From Pseudaeromonas aegiceratis (lineage in GTDB: Bacteria; Pseudomonadota; Gammaproteobacteria; Enterobacterales; Aeromonadaceae): DNA of 64,000 nt. This document shows positions 43,615-52,295 of the stretch, in pieces. The position numbers and the translations under genes are program-made. Numbering within the stretch: the first letter of the stretch is position 1; each line of letters opens with the position of its first letter. The DNA lies in contig NZ_CP158016.1 of the NCBI RefSeq assembly GCF_046254905.1, positions 3,224,001-3,288,000 of the forward strand, in the 5' to 3' direction. The notes beneath the pieces are model-generated. The model searched no databases. It saw only the letters and a program-made list of their open reading frames with translations, and was not told the DNA's origin.

Positions 43615-44966
43615 GCCCGCTCCTTCAATTGCTTCATGAACTCGACGACCTCTTCCATGCGGGAGCTGCGTGCCCCCTTGGCCAAGAGGGTCAACTGGGA
43701 TTGTTGTTCTGCGAGGTCGGCCAGGGCCTGGCACAGGCTCGCCTTGTCGGCGAAGTGCCGGCCACCGGCCGCCTCGGCGGTGTGGGCCGACAAGGGGCCC
43801 ACCGTCAGCACGGCATCCAGGCCCCGGGCCTTGGCATGTTCCCCCACCTGGCGGTGCAGGCTGGCCGCATCCTGGCCCAGCTCACCCATGTCACCGAAGG
43901 CCAGCACCCGGTAGCCCGGCAGGCCGGCCAGCAGATCGATGGCCGCCAGCACGGACTGCACGCTGGCGTTGTAGGTGTCGTCGATCAGGGTCAGCCCCGG
44001 CAACTGGGTCATGCAGGTACGGCCCTTCACCGGCACCATCTGCACCAGGCCTTGGGCGATCTCGTCCAGGGAGAGCCCAAACGCCTGGGTGGCCGCGGCG
44101 GCGGCCAGGGCATTGGCCACGTTATGCCGGCCCGGCAGCACCAGTTGGATGTCGACCTCCCCCAGGGGGCAGACCAGGGTGAAGCTGGCCCGGCCCAGGG
44201 CGTCCAGCCGGATGTCCCGCGCCTGGTAGTCCGCCACCGGGTTGGTCAGGCCGAAGCTCGTCAGGTAGGGCAGGTCGTGTTGCCAGTAGTCGAAGAACTC
44301 GCTGTCGGCGTTGACGATGGCCATGCCCTTATCCGGCAGGCCGGTGAAGATCTCCGACTTGGCCATGGCCACGCCGTGCAGGGAGCCGAAGCCTTCGAGG
44401 TGCGCCGCCGCCACGTTGTTGATCAGGGCCACATGCGGCCTGGCCAGGCTGGTGGTCCAGGCGATCTCGCCCGGGTGGTTGGCCCCCAGCTCCATCACCG
44501 CATAGCGGTGGTCGGCGGTGAGCCGCAGCAGGGTCAGGGGCACGCCAATCTCGTTGTTCAGGTTGCCCTGGGTGGCCAGCACCTCGCCCCGCTGGGCCAG
44601 GATGGCGGCGCACATCTCCTTGACCGTGGTCTTGCCACAGCTGCCGGTGATGGCCAGCACCTTGGGATGCAGGCGCTCACGCACCAGGCGGCCCAAGAGC
44701 CCCAGGGCGTAGCGGGTGTCTTCCACCAGCAGTTGCGGGCAGGCCAGCTCCGGCTGCCGCCGGGAGACCAGGAGGGCGCCGGCCCCCCCGGCCACCACCT
44801 GGGCGCAGAAGTCATGACCGTCAAACTTGTCCCCCGTCAGGGCGACAAACAGGCAACCCGGCGTCAGCTTGCGGCTATCGGTGGTCACGCTGTGGATGGT
44901 GAGGTCGTCCCCCACCAGGGTGGCCTCCAGGGCCTCGGCGATCTCCTGTAGACGCAAGGGGATCAT
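43608..44966 (-). CDS. murF: UDP-N-acetylmuramoyl-tripeptide--D-alanyl-D-alanine ligase
   Basis: Adds the D-Ala-D-Ala dipeptide. 452 aa as in E. coli. N-terminal VTTDSRKLTPGCLFVALTG, P-loop GSCGKTTVKEM, ELGANHPGEIAWT, and DDTYNASVQSVLAAI. The D-Ala-D-Ala supplier Ddl is not encoded in this cluster. Overlaps murE by 4 bp. Confidence 0.97.
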   Translation of the reverse strand: MIPLRLQEIAEALEATLVGDDLTIHSVTTDSRKLTPGCLFVALTGDKFDGHDFCAQVVAGGAGALLVSRRQPELACPQLLVEDTRYALGLLGRLVRERLHPKVLAITGSCGKTTVKEMCAAILAQRGEVLATQGNLNNEIGVPLTLLRLTADHRYAVMELGANHPGEIAWTTSLARPHVALINNVAAAHLEGFGSLHGVAMAKSEIFTGLPDKGMAIVNADSEFFDYWQHDLPYLTSFGLTNPVADYQARDIRLDALGRASFTLVCPLGEVDIQLVLPGRHNVANALAAAAATQAFGLSLDEIAQGLVQMVPVKGRTCMTQLPGLTLIDDTYNASVQSVLAAIDLLAGLPGYRVLAFGDMGELGQDAASLHRQVGEHAKARGLDAVLTVGPLSAHTAEAAGGRHFADKASLCQALADLAEQQSQLTLLAKGARSSRMEEVVEFMKQLKERAC

Positions 44967-46432
44967 GACCGCACCTCCAACAGCTGACGGACGGTATCAC
45001 GGTCGCTATACGGCATCTTTTGCTTTCCGATAATCTGATAGTCTTCGTGTCCCTTGCCAGCCACCAGCACGAGATCGCCGGCGGCGGCTTCGCCCAAGGC
45101 CAGACGGATGGCCTCGACGCGGGAGTGGATCACCCGGGCCGCCTCTGGGCGCTGCAGGCCTGCCTGCATCTGCGCCATTATGATGGCCGGCTCCTCGGTT
45201 CTGGGATTGTCATCGGTGAGGATCAGCCGATCGCTCAGCCGTTCGCCGATGGCCGCCATCAGGGGGCGCTTGCCGTTGTCCCTATCGCCGCCACAGCCCA
45301 CCAGGCACCAGAGGCGTCCGCGGCAATGCAGCCGGGCCGCCAGCAGGGCCTGCTCCAGGCCATCCGGGGTATGGGCATAATCCACCACCACCAGGGGCTG
45401 GCTGCCGCCGCCGAAACACTCCATGCGGCCGGTCACCGGGCTCAGCTGCGGCGCCGTGGCCAGCAGGGCCTTGAGGTCATAACCCAGCACCAGCAGACAG
45501 CCCAGGGCCCCCAGCAGGTTGGCGACGTTAAAACGTCCCAGCAAGGGCGCGGATAATACACCATTCCCCCAGGAGGAAGTAATCCGCGCAGTGAGTCCTC
45601 GCTCACTGAATTCGGCAGACACCGCCTTCAGGTAGCGACGGCCCGCCTCCGGCTGCCAGTCCCCCATGCCGAAGGCCACCGCCGCCGGCATCTGGGCCAA
45701 CCAGCGGGCCCCCACGGCGTCATCCTGGTTGATCACGCTGTCGTGGGGGGCGGCCTGGCTGAACAGCTGGCGCTTGGCGGCCTCGTAGCTGGCCATGTCG
45801 CCGTGATAGTCCAGATGATCCCGGCTCAGGTTGGTGAACAACGCCACGGAGAAGGGCAGGGCCGCCACGCGGTGCTGCACCAGGCCGTGGGAGGAGACCT
45901 CCATGGCCACCAGATCCGCCCCCTGACCCAGCAGATCCGCCAGGGTCTGCTGGATGGCCAGGGCGCTGGCGGTGGTGTTCTCGCTGGGGGTGAGCTGGCC
46001 GAACAGGCCATTGCCCAGGGTGCCCATGACTCCGGCGGTACCGCCCAACAGGCTGCGCCACTGGGCGATGAGCTGGGTGGTGGTGCTCTTGCCGTTGGTG
46101 CCGGTCACCCCCACCAGCTGCAGCTGACGGGCGGGCTCGCCATAGAAGCGGCCGGCGAGGGCGCTGAGCTTGCGCGGCAGATCCGCCAGGGCCAGCTGGG
46201 GCACCGCCTGGGGCGCCGGCTCGAAGTCGTCCCCCCCTTCAAACAACACGGCCGCGGCGCCACGGGCCACGGCATCGGGGATGAAGCGGCGACCGTCCAG
46301 CTGGTGGCCCTTCAAGGCAATAAACAGATCGCCGGGCTGTACCGCCCGGCTGTCGAGAGTGAGCCGACGCAGCGGCAAAGCCGGGGCGACCAGCGCAAAT
46401 GGCTTGAGCAGTTCGTCAAGTGTGAGGGACAA
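44963..46432 (-). CDS. murE: UDP-MurNAc-L-Ala-D-Glu--meso-diaminopimelate ligase
   Basis: Adds meso-diaminopimelate. 489 aa (E. coli 495). P-loop GVTGTNGKSTTTQL, NLSRDHLDYHGDM, and the DAP-specific motif DNPR in LTDDNPRTEEP, which argues against a lysine-adding enzyme. The start is a TTG at 46432: AGGAGG lies 6 nt upstream and the protein opens (M)SLTLDELLKPF. The longer frame to 46501 runs deep into ftsI. With this start it overlaps ftsI by 17 bp. Confidence 0.95.
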   Translation of the reverse strand: MSLTLDELLKPFALVAPALPLRRLTLDSRAVQPGDLFIALKGHQLDGRRFIPDAVARGAAAVLFEGGDDFEPAPQAVPQLALADLPRKLSALAGRFYGEPARQLQLVGVTGTNGKSTTTQLIAQWRSLLGGTAGVMGTLGNGLFGQLTPSENTTASALAIQQTLADLLGQGADLVAMEVSSHGLVQHRVAALPFSVALFTNLSRDHLDYHGDMASYEAAKRQLFSQAAPHDSVINQDDAVGARWLAQMPAAVAFGMGDWQPEAGRRYLKAVSAEFSERGLTARITSSWGNGVLSAPLLGRFNVANLLGALGCLLVLGYDLKALLATAPQLSPVTGRMECFGGGSQPLVVVDYAHTPDGLEQALLAARLHCRGRLWCLVGCGGDRDNGKRPLMAAIGERLSDRLILTDDNPRTEEPAIIMAQMQAGLQRPEAARVIHSRVEAIRLALGEAAAGDLVLVAGKGHEDYQIIGKQKMPYSDRDTVRQLLEVRS

Positions 46433-48161
46433 CTTTAACCTCCTGACGGGCAAGACTGACCCGTTCCCCTGCCGTCTCCGGCAGGGCGTCGGGCGGGACA
46501 TTATACAGTTGCAGGGCCGCGGACATCACCTCGGCAAAGGTCGGGCCCGCCACGGAGCCGCCGTAGTAGGCGTCCCCCTTGGGTTCGTTGATCACCACCA
46601 CCATGACGAAGCGCGGGTTGGAGACGGGGGCCAGGCCGACGAAGGTCCCCACATAGTCGTTGCCATAGCCGCCGGCCACCGCCACCTTGGCGGTCCCCGT
46701 CTTGCCCGCCACCCGGTAGCCGGGCACCTCGGCCTTGGTGCCGGTACCACCGCGTTCCACCACGGACTCCAGGCTCAGCACCACCTGCTCGGCGATGGTC
46801 GGATCGATCACCTGCTCACCGGCCGGCGCCTGATTCACCTTGAGGATGGTCACCGGCTTGCGTACCCCACGGCGGGCCAGGGTGGCGTAGGCGGCGGCCA
46901 GCTGCAGCGGGGTGATCCGCAGGCCGTAGCCGAAGCCCAGGGTGGCCCGCTCGATATCGGACCAGCGGGTGCGCAACGGTAGCATGCCGCCGCTCTCGCC
47001 GATGAGCCCGGTGCCGGGCTCCAGGCCCAGGCCGAACAGGGTCAGGGTGTCCAGTATGTCCTGGGGCTGCATGCGCAGGGCTATGTGGGCCATGCCGATG
47101 TTGGAGGAGTATTTGAGGATGTCCGCCAGGGTGCCCTGGTTCATCTTGTGGCTGTCGGTGACCCGCTTGCCACCGATGCTGAAGCTGCGGGTGTCCAAGA
47201 CCTCGGTCCAATTCACCGCCTTGTGGCTCAGGGCGCTCACCGCCACCAGGGGTTTCAAGGTGGAGCCCGGCTCATAGGTGTCGGTCAGGGCGCGGTTGCG
47301 GGCGCGAAAGCCCTGGTACTGGCCCCGGTTGTTGGGGTTGTAGGAGGGGGAGTTGGCCATGGCCAGCACCTCGCCCGTGGTCACATCCAGCAGCACCAAT
47401 GAGCCGGAGGTGGCCTTGTTCAGCTCGGTGGCGTATTTCAAGGAACGGTAGGCCAGGGACTGCAGCCGCTGATCTATGCTCAGCTGCAGATTGTTGGCCT
47501 TCTTGCCCTCCTTGACCAGGCCCATCTCCTCGATGACCCGGCCATTGCGATCCTTGCGCACCTTGCGCTCGGCCGGCGAGCCGCTAAGCCACTGGTTGTA
47601 GGTGCGCTCCACCCCTTCGATGCCGGCGCCGTCTATGTTGGTCATGCCCACCATGTGGGCGCTGATCTCCCCGGCGGGGTAGTAACGACGGGACTCCTGC
47701 CGCAGGAACACCCCGGGCAGGCGCAGCTTGTTGATGTAGTCGGCCACCGAGCTGGTCACCTGGCGCTGCAGGTAGACGAAGCGGCGCTTGGGGTTGGCGA
47801 TCCGGCCGGTGAGATCCGCCATCTCCAGCCCCAGCACGTCGGCCAGGGCCTGCCAGGCCCGCTGGTTGTCCAGGCTGCCTGAGTCATGGACCTGCTTGGG
47901 ATCCGCCCACACCGCCACCACGGGCACAGATACCGCCAGCTCCTCGCCGTTGCGGTCCAGAATCATGCCGCGGGCTTCCGGGTCGGCTGTGGTGCGCAGG
48001 GAGCGCAGATCCCCCTCATGGCGCAGCCGATCCGGCTCGATCACCTGGATCCAGGCAGCCCTCGCCACCAGGCCGAAGAAGGCCAGGCCAATGAACAGCA
48101 AGAGGGCACCAAACCGCCAGGCGGCCAGGGTGGGTGCGGATTTCTTCACTTTCGCTTTCAT
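46416..48161 (-). CDS. ftsI: Septal peptidoglycan transpeptidase FtsI (PBP3)
   Basis: Division-specific class B penicillin-binding protein. 581 aa (E. coli 588). One transmembrane helix (about 17-36), pedestal domain with RGMILDRNGEELAVS, nucleophile Ser300 in PGSTLKPL (STLK where E. coli has STVK), SSN at 352-354 and KTGT at 487-490. Start overlaps the ftsL stop (ATGA). Confidence 0.97.
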   Translation of the reverse strand: MKAKVKKSAPTLAAWRFGALLLFIGLAFFGLVARAAWIQVIEPDRLRHEGDLRSLRTTADPEARGMILDRNGEELAVSVPVVAVWADPKQVHDSGSLDNQRAWQALADVLGLEMADLTGRIANPKRRFVYLQRQVTSSVADYINKLRLPGVFLRQESRRYYPAGEISAHMVGMTNIDGAGIEGVERTYNQWLSGSPAERKVRKDRNGRVIEEMGLVKEGKKANNLQLSIDQRLQSLAYRSLKYATELNKATSGSLVLLDVTTGEVLAMANSPSYNPNNRGQYQGFRARNRALTDTYEPGSTLKPLVAVSALSHKAVNWTEVLDTRSFSIGGKRVTDSHKMNQGTLADILKYSSNIGMAHIALRMQPQDILDTLTLFGLGLEPGTGLIGESGGMLPLRTRWSDIERATLGFGYGLRITPLQLAAAYATLARRGVRKPVTILKVNQAPAGEQVIDPTIAEQVVLSLESVVERGGTGTKAEVPGYRVAGKTGTAKVAVAGGYGNDYVGTFVGLAPVSNPRFVMVVVINEPKGDAYYGGSVAGPTFAEVMSAALQLYNVPPDALPETAGERVSLARQEVKVVPHT

Positions 48162-48469
48162 GGCAAGTTGACGATGCGTTCCTTCAAGGGGGAAGGCCGC
48201 TGCATCTGCAGCCGCTCCCGTGCTATTTCGCTGACCCGGGAATGCTCGGCCAGCGCGTTCTGCTCCAGCAGCAGGTGACGCCACTCGATATCAAACTGAT
48301 CCCGCTCATCCAACAGCTCGTTCTGGCTGGAGGTCAGGCCGCGGGTCATGTTGGTCACCACGATCACCGTCATGGCCGAGGCCAGGATCGACAACAGCAG
48401 CAACAGCTGAAACTTGTGCCGGCCCAGATCCCGGCCTATCTCCCAGGCCAACCCCTCCCGTGAACTCAT
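48158..48469 (-). CDS. ftsL: Cell division protein FtsL
   Basis: 103 aa bitopic protein. Cytoplasmic N-terminus, transmembrane helix (about 20-40, FQLLLLLSILASAMTVIVVT), then a periplasmic coiled coil (LTSSQNELLDERDQFDIEW) ending VSEIARERLQMQRP. Forms the FtsQLB and FtsWI complexes. Overlaps the rsmH stop by ATGA. Confidence 0.95.
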   Translation of the reverse strand: MSSREGLAWEIGRDLGRHKFQLLLLLSILASAMTVIVVTNMTRGLTSSQNELLDERDQFDIEWRHLLLEQNALAEHSRVSEIARERLQMQRPSPLKERIVNLP

Positions 48470-49413
48470 GCGTCCTGCTCCGGCAGCCGTTCGGCCACCC
48501 GCAACACGGAACTGCGGGAGCGGGGGTTGCGGGCCACCTCGTCATCGGAGGGCATGATGGCCCGGCCCACGGACTTGAGCTTGCGGCCAACCGCCAGCTG
48601 GGCCTCGGTGAGCGGCAGGCCATGGGGCACTTCGGGACCCTTTTCATGCCGGCGAATAAACTGTTTGACGATGCGGTCTTCCAGGGAGTGGAAGCTGATC
48701 ACCGCCAGGCGGCCCGCCGGCGCCAGCACCGTCAAGGCCCCTTCCAGTGCCCGCTCCACCTCTTCCAGCTCGGAGTTGATGTAGATGCGGATGGCCTGGA
48801 AGCTGCGGGTGGCCGCGTGCTTGTGCTTCTCCCGGGAGGGGCTGACCCGGGCTATCATCTCCGCCAGCTGGCGGGTGCGGGTGAAGGGGGTCTGCCCCCG
48901 ATCGTGGACGATGGCCCGGGCAATCTTGCGGGCGAACTTCTCTTCGCCGAAGGTCTTCAGCACCCAGGCGATGTCTTCTTCTTCGGCTTTGGCCAGCCAG
49001 TCGGCGGCGCTGATGCCGCTGGTGGGATCCATGCGCATGTCCAGCGGGCCGTCCTTCATGAAGCTAAAGCCCCGCTCGGCATCGTCCAGCTGGGGCGAGG
49101 AGACCCCCAGATCCAGCAGCAGGCCGTCCACTTGGCCGGTGAGGCCACGGTCGGCCAGGTAACCGGCCAAGCCGGAGAAGGCCCCCGGGATGATCTCGAA
49201 GCGCGGATCCTCGATCTGCCGGGCGGTGGCGATGGCCAGAGGATCCCGGTCGATGGCCAGCAGGCGCCCCTGGGGCCCCAGCCGGGAAAGAATGAGCCGG
49301 GAGTGGCCGCCCCGCCCGAAGGTGCCGTCCACGTAGACGCCGTCGGGGCGGATCGCCAACCCCGCCACGGCTTCTTCCAACAGGACGGTCACGTGTGAAA
49401 ATTGCTGTTCCAT
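48466..49413 (-). CDS. rsmH: 16S rRNA (cytosine-1402-N4) methyltransferase
   Basis: Formerly mraW. 315 aa. SAM site DGTFGRGGHSRLIL (about 29-42), LLDLGVSSPQLDDAERGFSF, PLDMRMDP, and the C-terminal VISFHSLEDRIVK. Two bp separate it from mraZ. Confidence 0.97.
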   Translation of the reverse strand: MEQQFSHVTVLLEEAVAGLAIRPDGVYVDGTFGRGGHSRLILSRLGPQGRLLAIDRDPLAIATARQIEDPRFEIIPGAFSGLAGYLADRGLTGQVDGLLLDLGVSSPQLDDAERGFSFMKDGPLDMRMDPTSGISAADWLAKAEEEDIAWVLKTFGEEKFARKIARAIVHDRGQTPFTRTRQLAEMIARVSPSREKHKHAATRSFQAIRIYINSELEEVERALEGALTVLAPAGRLAVISFHSLEDRIVKQFIRRHEKGPEVPHGLPLTEAQLAVGRKLKSVGRAIMPSDDEVARNPRSRSSVLRVAERLPEQDA

Positions 49414-49415
49414 GG

Positions 49416-49874
49416 TTACAGTGAGAAATCCCGTAGTCGTTCGGAGCTAGTTGTGTCGGCGTCGGGCAAGGCCGAGAGATCGTCCGCCACCTGCTGCAGC
49501 CAGCGGGCCTCGCTCCAGAGTTCAAATTTATTCAGCTGCCCCACCAGCATCACCTGCTTGTCCAGCCCGGCGTGCTGGCGCAGGGGGGCCGACAGCAGCA
49601 CCCGGCCGTTGCCATCCAGCTCGCATTCACTGGCATAGCCCAGCAGCAGGCGCTGCAGACGGCGCTCCGCCGGCTGCATGCTGGAGAGGGCCTTGAGTTT
49701 CTTCTCGATCTCTTCCCATTCGGGCAGGGGATAAAGCAGCAGACAGGGATGGTTGATGTCGATGGTGCACACCAGCTGGCCGTCGCACTCTTCGCGCAGC
49801 CAGTCTCGAAACTTGGTCGGAATCGCCAAGCGCCCCTTACCGTCCAGGGCGATGGCGTGAGCCCCACGCAGCAT
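49416..49874 (-). CDS. mraZ: Transcriptional regulator MraZ
   Basis: AbrB-like ring-forming repressor of its own cluster. 152 aa as in E. coli. Two duplicated MraZ domains with the DNA-binding motif DGKGRLAIPTKFR (11-23) and its second-copy counterpart DGNGRVLLSAPLR. First gene of the division operon; its operator repeats lie at 49886-49929. Confidence 0.97.
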   Translation of the reverse strand: MLRGAHAIALDGKGRLAIPTKFRDWLREECDGQLVCTIDINHPCLLLYPLPEWEEIEKKLKALSSMQPAERRLQRLLLGYASECELDGNGRVLLSAPLRQHAGLDKQVMLVGQLNKFELWSEARWLQQVADDLSALPDADTTSSERLRDFSL

Positions 49875-49885
49875 GCCGTTGCATC

Positions 49886-49929
49886 CCCACTTGATCTACA
49901 AATCGCCACTAATCACCACTTTTCCCCAC
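49886..49929. promoter_or_regulatory. MraZ operator repeats
   Basis: On the minus strand GTGG recurs at 49929, 49919 and 49909, exactly 10 nt apart (GTGGGGAAAA, GTGGTGATTA, GTGGCGATTT), with a further GTGGGG at 49890. MraZ is known to bind direct TGGG-type repeats with 10-bp periodicity just downstream of the mra promoter. The repeats start at about +5. Confidence 0.82.
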
Positions 49930-49934
49930 GCAAG

Positions 49935-49963
49935 AGTGTAAGGAGGGCCCTAGGCCAATGCAA
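49935..49963 (-). promoter_or_regulatory. mraZ (Pmra) promoter
   Basis: The minus strand has -35 TTGCAT (49958-49963), a 17-nt spacer and -10 TACACT (49935-49940). The start would fall just before the GTGG repeats. Confidence 0.72.
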
Positions 49964-50183
49964 GGGAACCAGACCCGCCGAGGGCGCCTTTTTCGCGGCA
50001 TGAATGAACCCCTGCACTAAAAGGCACCGAATTTCAGCGCTATACAAAAAATAACCAATCCGCCGTAATGGGATCCCGCTCACTCTTGCTCCCACCGGGG
50101 AGGCCAGCCGGCGCCCCAATGGCTAAAATAGAAACCCGTCGGCCCGCTGTGTGGCCGGCCCTCAGACCGCCAGAGAGAACAAG

Positions 50184-50906
50184 ATGTCCCTGACCCGTCC
50201 CCTGTTGTTTACCAGCGCCCTGCTGCTGATGCCCTTGGGCCTGCTGGCCAAGCCCCTGCAGATCTACAGCGAGGAGTGGGAGGGCTTTACCGCCACCGAC
50301 GGCAGCGGTCTCTACCTGGATCTGGTGCGCGAGATCTACCAGCCCCTGGGTTACCAGCTGAACATCCATATCGTCCCTTACAAGCGCTCATTGGACATGG
50401 TCCGCCACGGCGGCGGCGACCTGGCCCTGGGGGTCTACGAGCAGGAGGTGGACGATCTGCGCTATCCCCGCTACGCCATGTTTGCCGATGACGTCTCCGT
50501 GCTGATGCAGGACAAATGGGCCGCCGCCTGGCAGGGCGAGCAGAGCCTCAGCGACCAGCGCGTGCTCTGGCAACGGGGCTGGGGCTACGAGAAGTACATC
50601 CGGGTGCCCATGCAATGGTTCGAGGTGGATGACCACGACAAGGCCATGGAACTGCTGAATCATGAGCGCTACCGCTACTACCTGGGGGCCGGGGTGCTGT
50701 TCGAGCAGAGCCCCCAGCCCGGCTATCGCATCAAGTTTCTGCGCTGGCTGCGGGTCTATCCGGTGTTCTCCCAGACCCTGCGGGGCGAGGAGCTGGCCCA
50801 CCAGTGGGACGAAGGCATGCTGCGCCTGCTCAAGCGTGGCCGGGTCGCCAAGCTGTTCGAGCTACATCACATGACCCAGTACTACCCCTCGGTGGCCAGC
50901 CAGTAG
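50184..50906 (+). CDS. Periplasmic substrate-binding protein (SBP_bac_3-like)
   Basis: 240 aa. A signal peptide (about 1-22, MSLTRPLLFTSALLLMPLGL, cleaved near LLAK) is followed by a type II periplasmic-binding fold: LQIYSEEWEGFTATDGSGLY, LDLVREIYQPLGYQLNI, YKRSLDMVRHGGGDLALGVY. No transporter genes are adjacent, so it may be an orphan binding protein. The sequence deviates from the amino-acid ABC consensus and the ligand cannot be inferred. Start at 50184 after AGAGAGAA. Confidence 0.75.
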   Translation: MSLTRPLLFTSALLLMPLGLLAKPLQIYSEEWEGFTATDGSGLYLDLVREIYQPLGYQLNIHIVPYKRSLDMVRHGGGDLALGVYEQEVDDLRYPRYAMFADDVSVLMQDKWAAAWQGEQSLSDQRVLWQRGWGYEKYIRVPMQWFEVDDHDKAMELLNHERYRYYLGAGVLFEQSPQPGYRIKFLRWLRVYPVFSQTLRGEELAHQWDEGMLRLLKRGRVAKLFELHHMTQYYPSVASQ

Positions 50907-50916
50907 CCCAACGCAA

Positions 50917-50938
50917 CAAGGCGCCCGAAGGCGCCTTG
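50917..50938. terminator. Hairpin between the binding-protein gene and rnpB
   Basis: CAAGGCGCC-CGAA-GGCGCCTTG, a perfect 9-bp stem with a stable tetraloop-like loop, 11 bp after the binding-protein stop. There is no strong T run on either side, so the termination strength is unclear. It also lies just past the 3' end of rnpB. Confidence 0.5.
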
Positions 50939-50947
50939 TGCAGGAAA

Positions 50948-51333
<386 letters not shown>

Positions 51334-51340
51334 GCGGCGG

Positions 51341-51369
51341 ATTATACGGACTCTCCCGCCTCGTCGCAA
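51341..51369 (-). promoter_or_regulatory. rnpB promoter inside the rsmI 3' end
   Basis: -35 TTGCGA (51364-51369), 17-nt spacer, perfect -10 TATAAT (51341-51346), start at about 51334. It overlaps the last nine codons of rsmI. The GC-rich stretch CCGCCGCC between -10 and start resembles the stringent-type discriminator found at stable RNA promoters. Confidence 0.85.
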
Positions 51370-52202
51370 TCCGCCTGATCCAGCGCCCATTTGTACAGGG
51401 CATTTTTCTTCACCCCGTGGATCTCGGCAGTCAAGGCGGCTGCCTTCTTCAGCGGCAACTCCCGCTGCAGCAGGGTCAGGGTACGCAGGGCCTCGCTGGG
51501 CAGGGCATCGGGATCCGGCTTGGCCCCCGCCACCATCAGCACTATCTCGCCCCGGCAGCGGTTCTCATCCCCCGCCAGCCAGTCCACCATCTCGGTGGCC
51601 GGCAGGCTGTAGAAGGACTCGAAGGTCTTGGTCAGCTCCCGGGCCACCACCAGGGGGCGGGGGCCATACAGGCGGGCGATGGCCCCCACCGTCTCCAGCA
51701 GACGACGGGGCGACTCGTAGAACACCAGGGTGCGGGGCTCGTCGATCAGGGACTGCAGGCGATCATCCCGCGCCTTCTCCTTGGCGGGCAGGAAGCCCTC
51801 GAAGGCGAAGCGATCCGTGGGCAGGCCGGCGGCGCTCAGCGCCGTGACGGCGGCACAGGGACCGGGCAGGGGCACCACATTGACCCCCGCCTCCCGGCAG
51901 CGGGTCACCAGGTGATAGCCGGGATCGCTGATGAGCGGGGTGCCGGCATCGGACACCAGGGCCACGTTTTGCCCCTGGCGGATCTTGTCGATCAGCAGCT
52001 CGGCCCGCTGCTGCTCGTTATGATCGTGCAGGGCCAGCAAGGGCACCTGGATCTGCAGATGGCTGAGCAGTATGCCGGTGTGGCGGGTGTCTTCCGCCGC
52101 CACCAGATCCACTCTCCCCAACACCTCGACGGCCCGCTGAGTGATGTCACCCAGGTTGCCGATGGGGGTGGGCACTATGTAAAGACAGCAGGATTCTGTC
52201 AT
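51342..52202 (-). CDS. rsmI: 16S rRNA (cytidine-1402-2'-O) methyltransferase
   Basis: Partner of RsmH at the same nucleotide. 286 aa, the E. coli length, from the second ATG (52202), which is 7 nt from GAGG. Tetrapyrrole-methylase fold: IVPTPIGNLGDITQRAV (about 9-25), AAEDTRHTGILL, LVSDAGTPLISDPGYHLV, PLPGPCAAVTALSAAGLPTD and FYESPRRLLET. It is divergent from lpoA, as in E. coli. Confidence 0.97.
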   Translation of the reverse strand: MTESCCLYIVPTPIGNLGDITQRAVEVLGRVDLVAAEDTRHTGILLSHLQIQVPLLALHDHNEQQRAELLIDKIRQGQNVALVSDAGTPLISDPGYHLVTRCREAGVNVVPLPGPCAAVTALSAAGLPTDRFAFEGFLPAKEKARDDRLQSLIDEPRTLVFYESPRRLLETVGAIARLYGPRPLVVARELTKTFESFYSLPATEMVDWLAGDENRCRGEIVLMVAGAKPDPDALPSEALRTLTLLQRELPLKKAAALTAEIHGVKKNALYKWALDQADCDEAGESV

Positions 52203-52221
52203 CTGCATACCTCATCAGGAT

Positions 52222-52250
52222 TTGTGTCGCAAAATTGACCCGTTTACACT
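52222..52250 (+). promoter_or_regulatory. Candidate lpoA promoter
   Basis: -35 TTGTGT (52222-52227), 17-nt spacer, -10 TACACT (52245-52250), start about 40 bp before the lpoA TTG. It sits in the rsmI/lpoA divergent gap. Confidence 0.5.
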
Positions 52251-52295
52251 AGGGCCCACTGACAGATCCCCAAAATAAAGAACAGAGGAATCACC

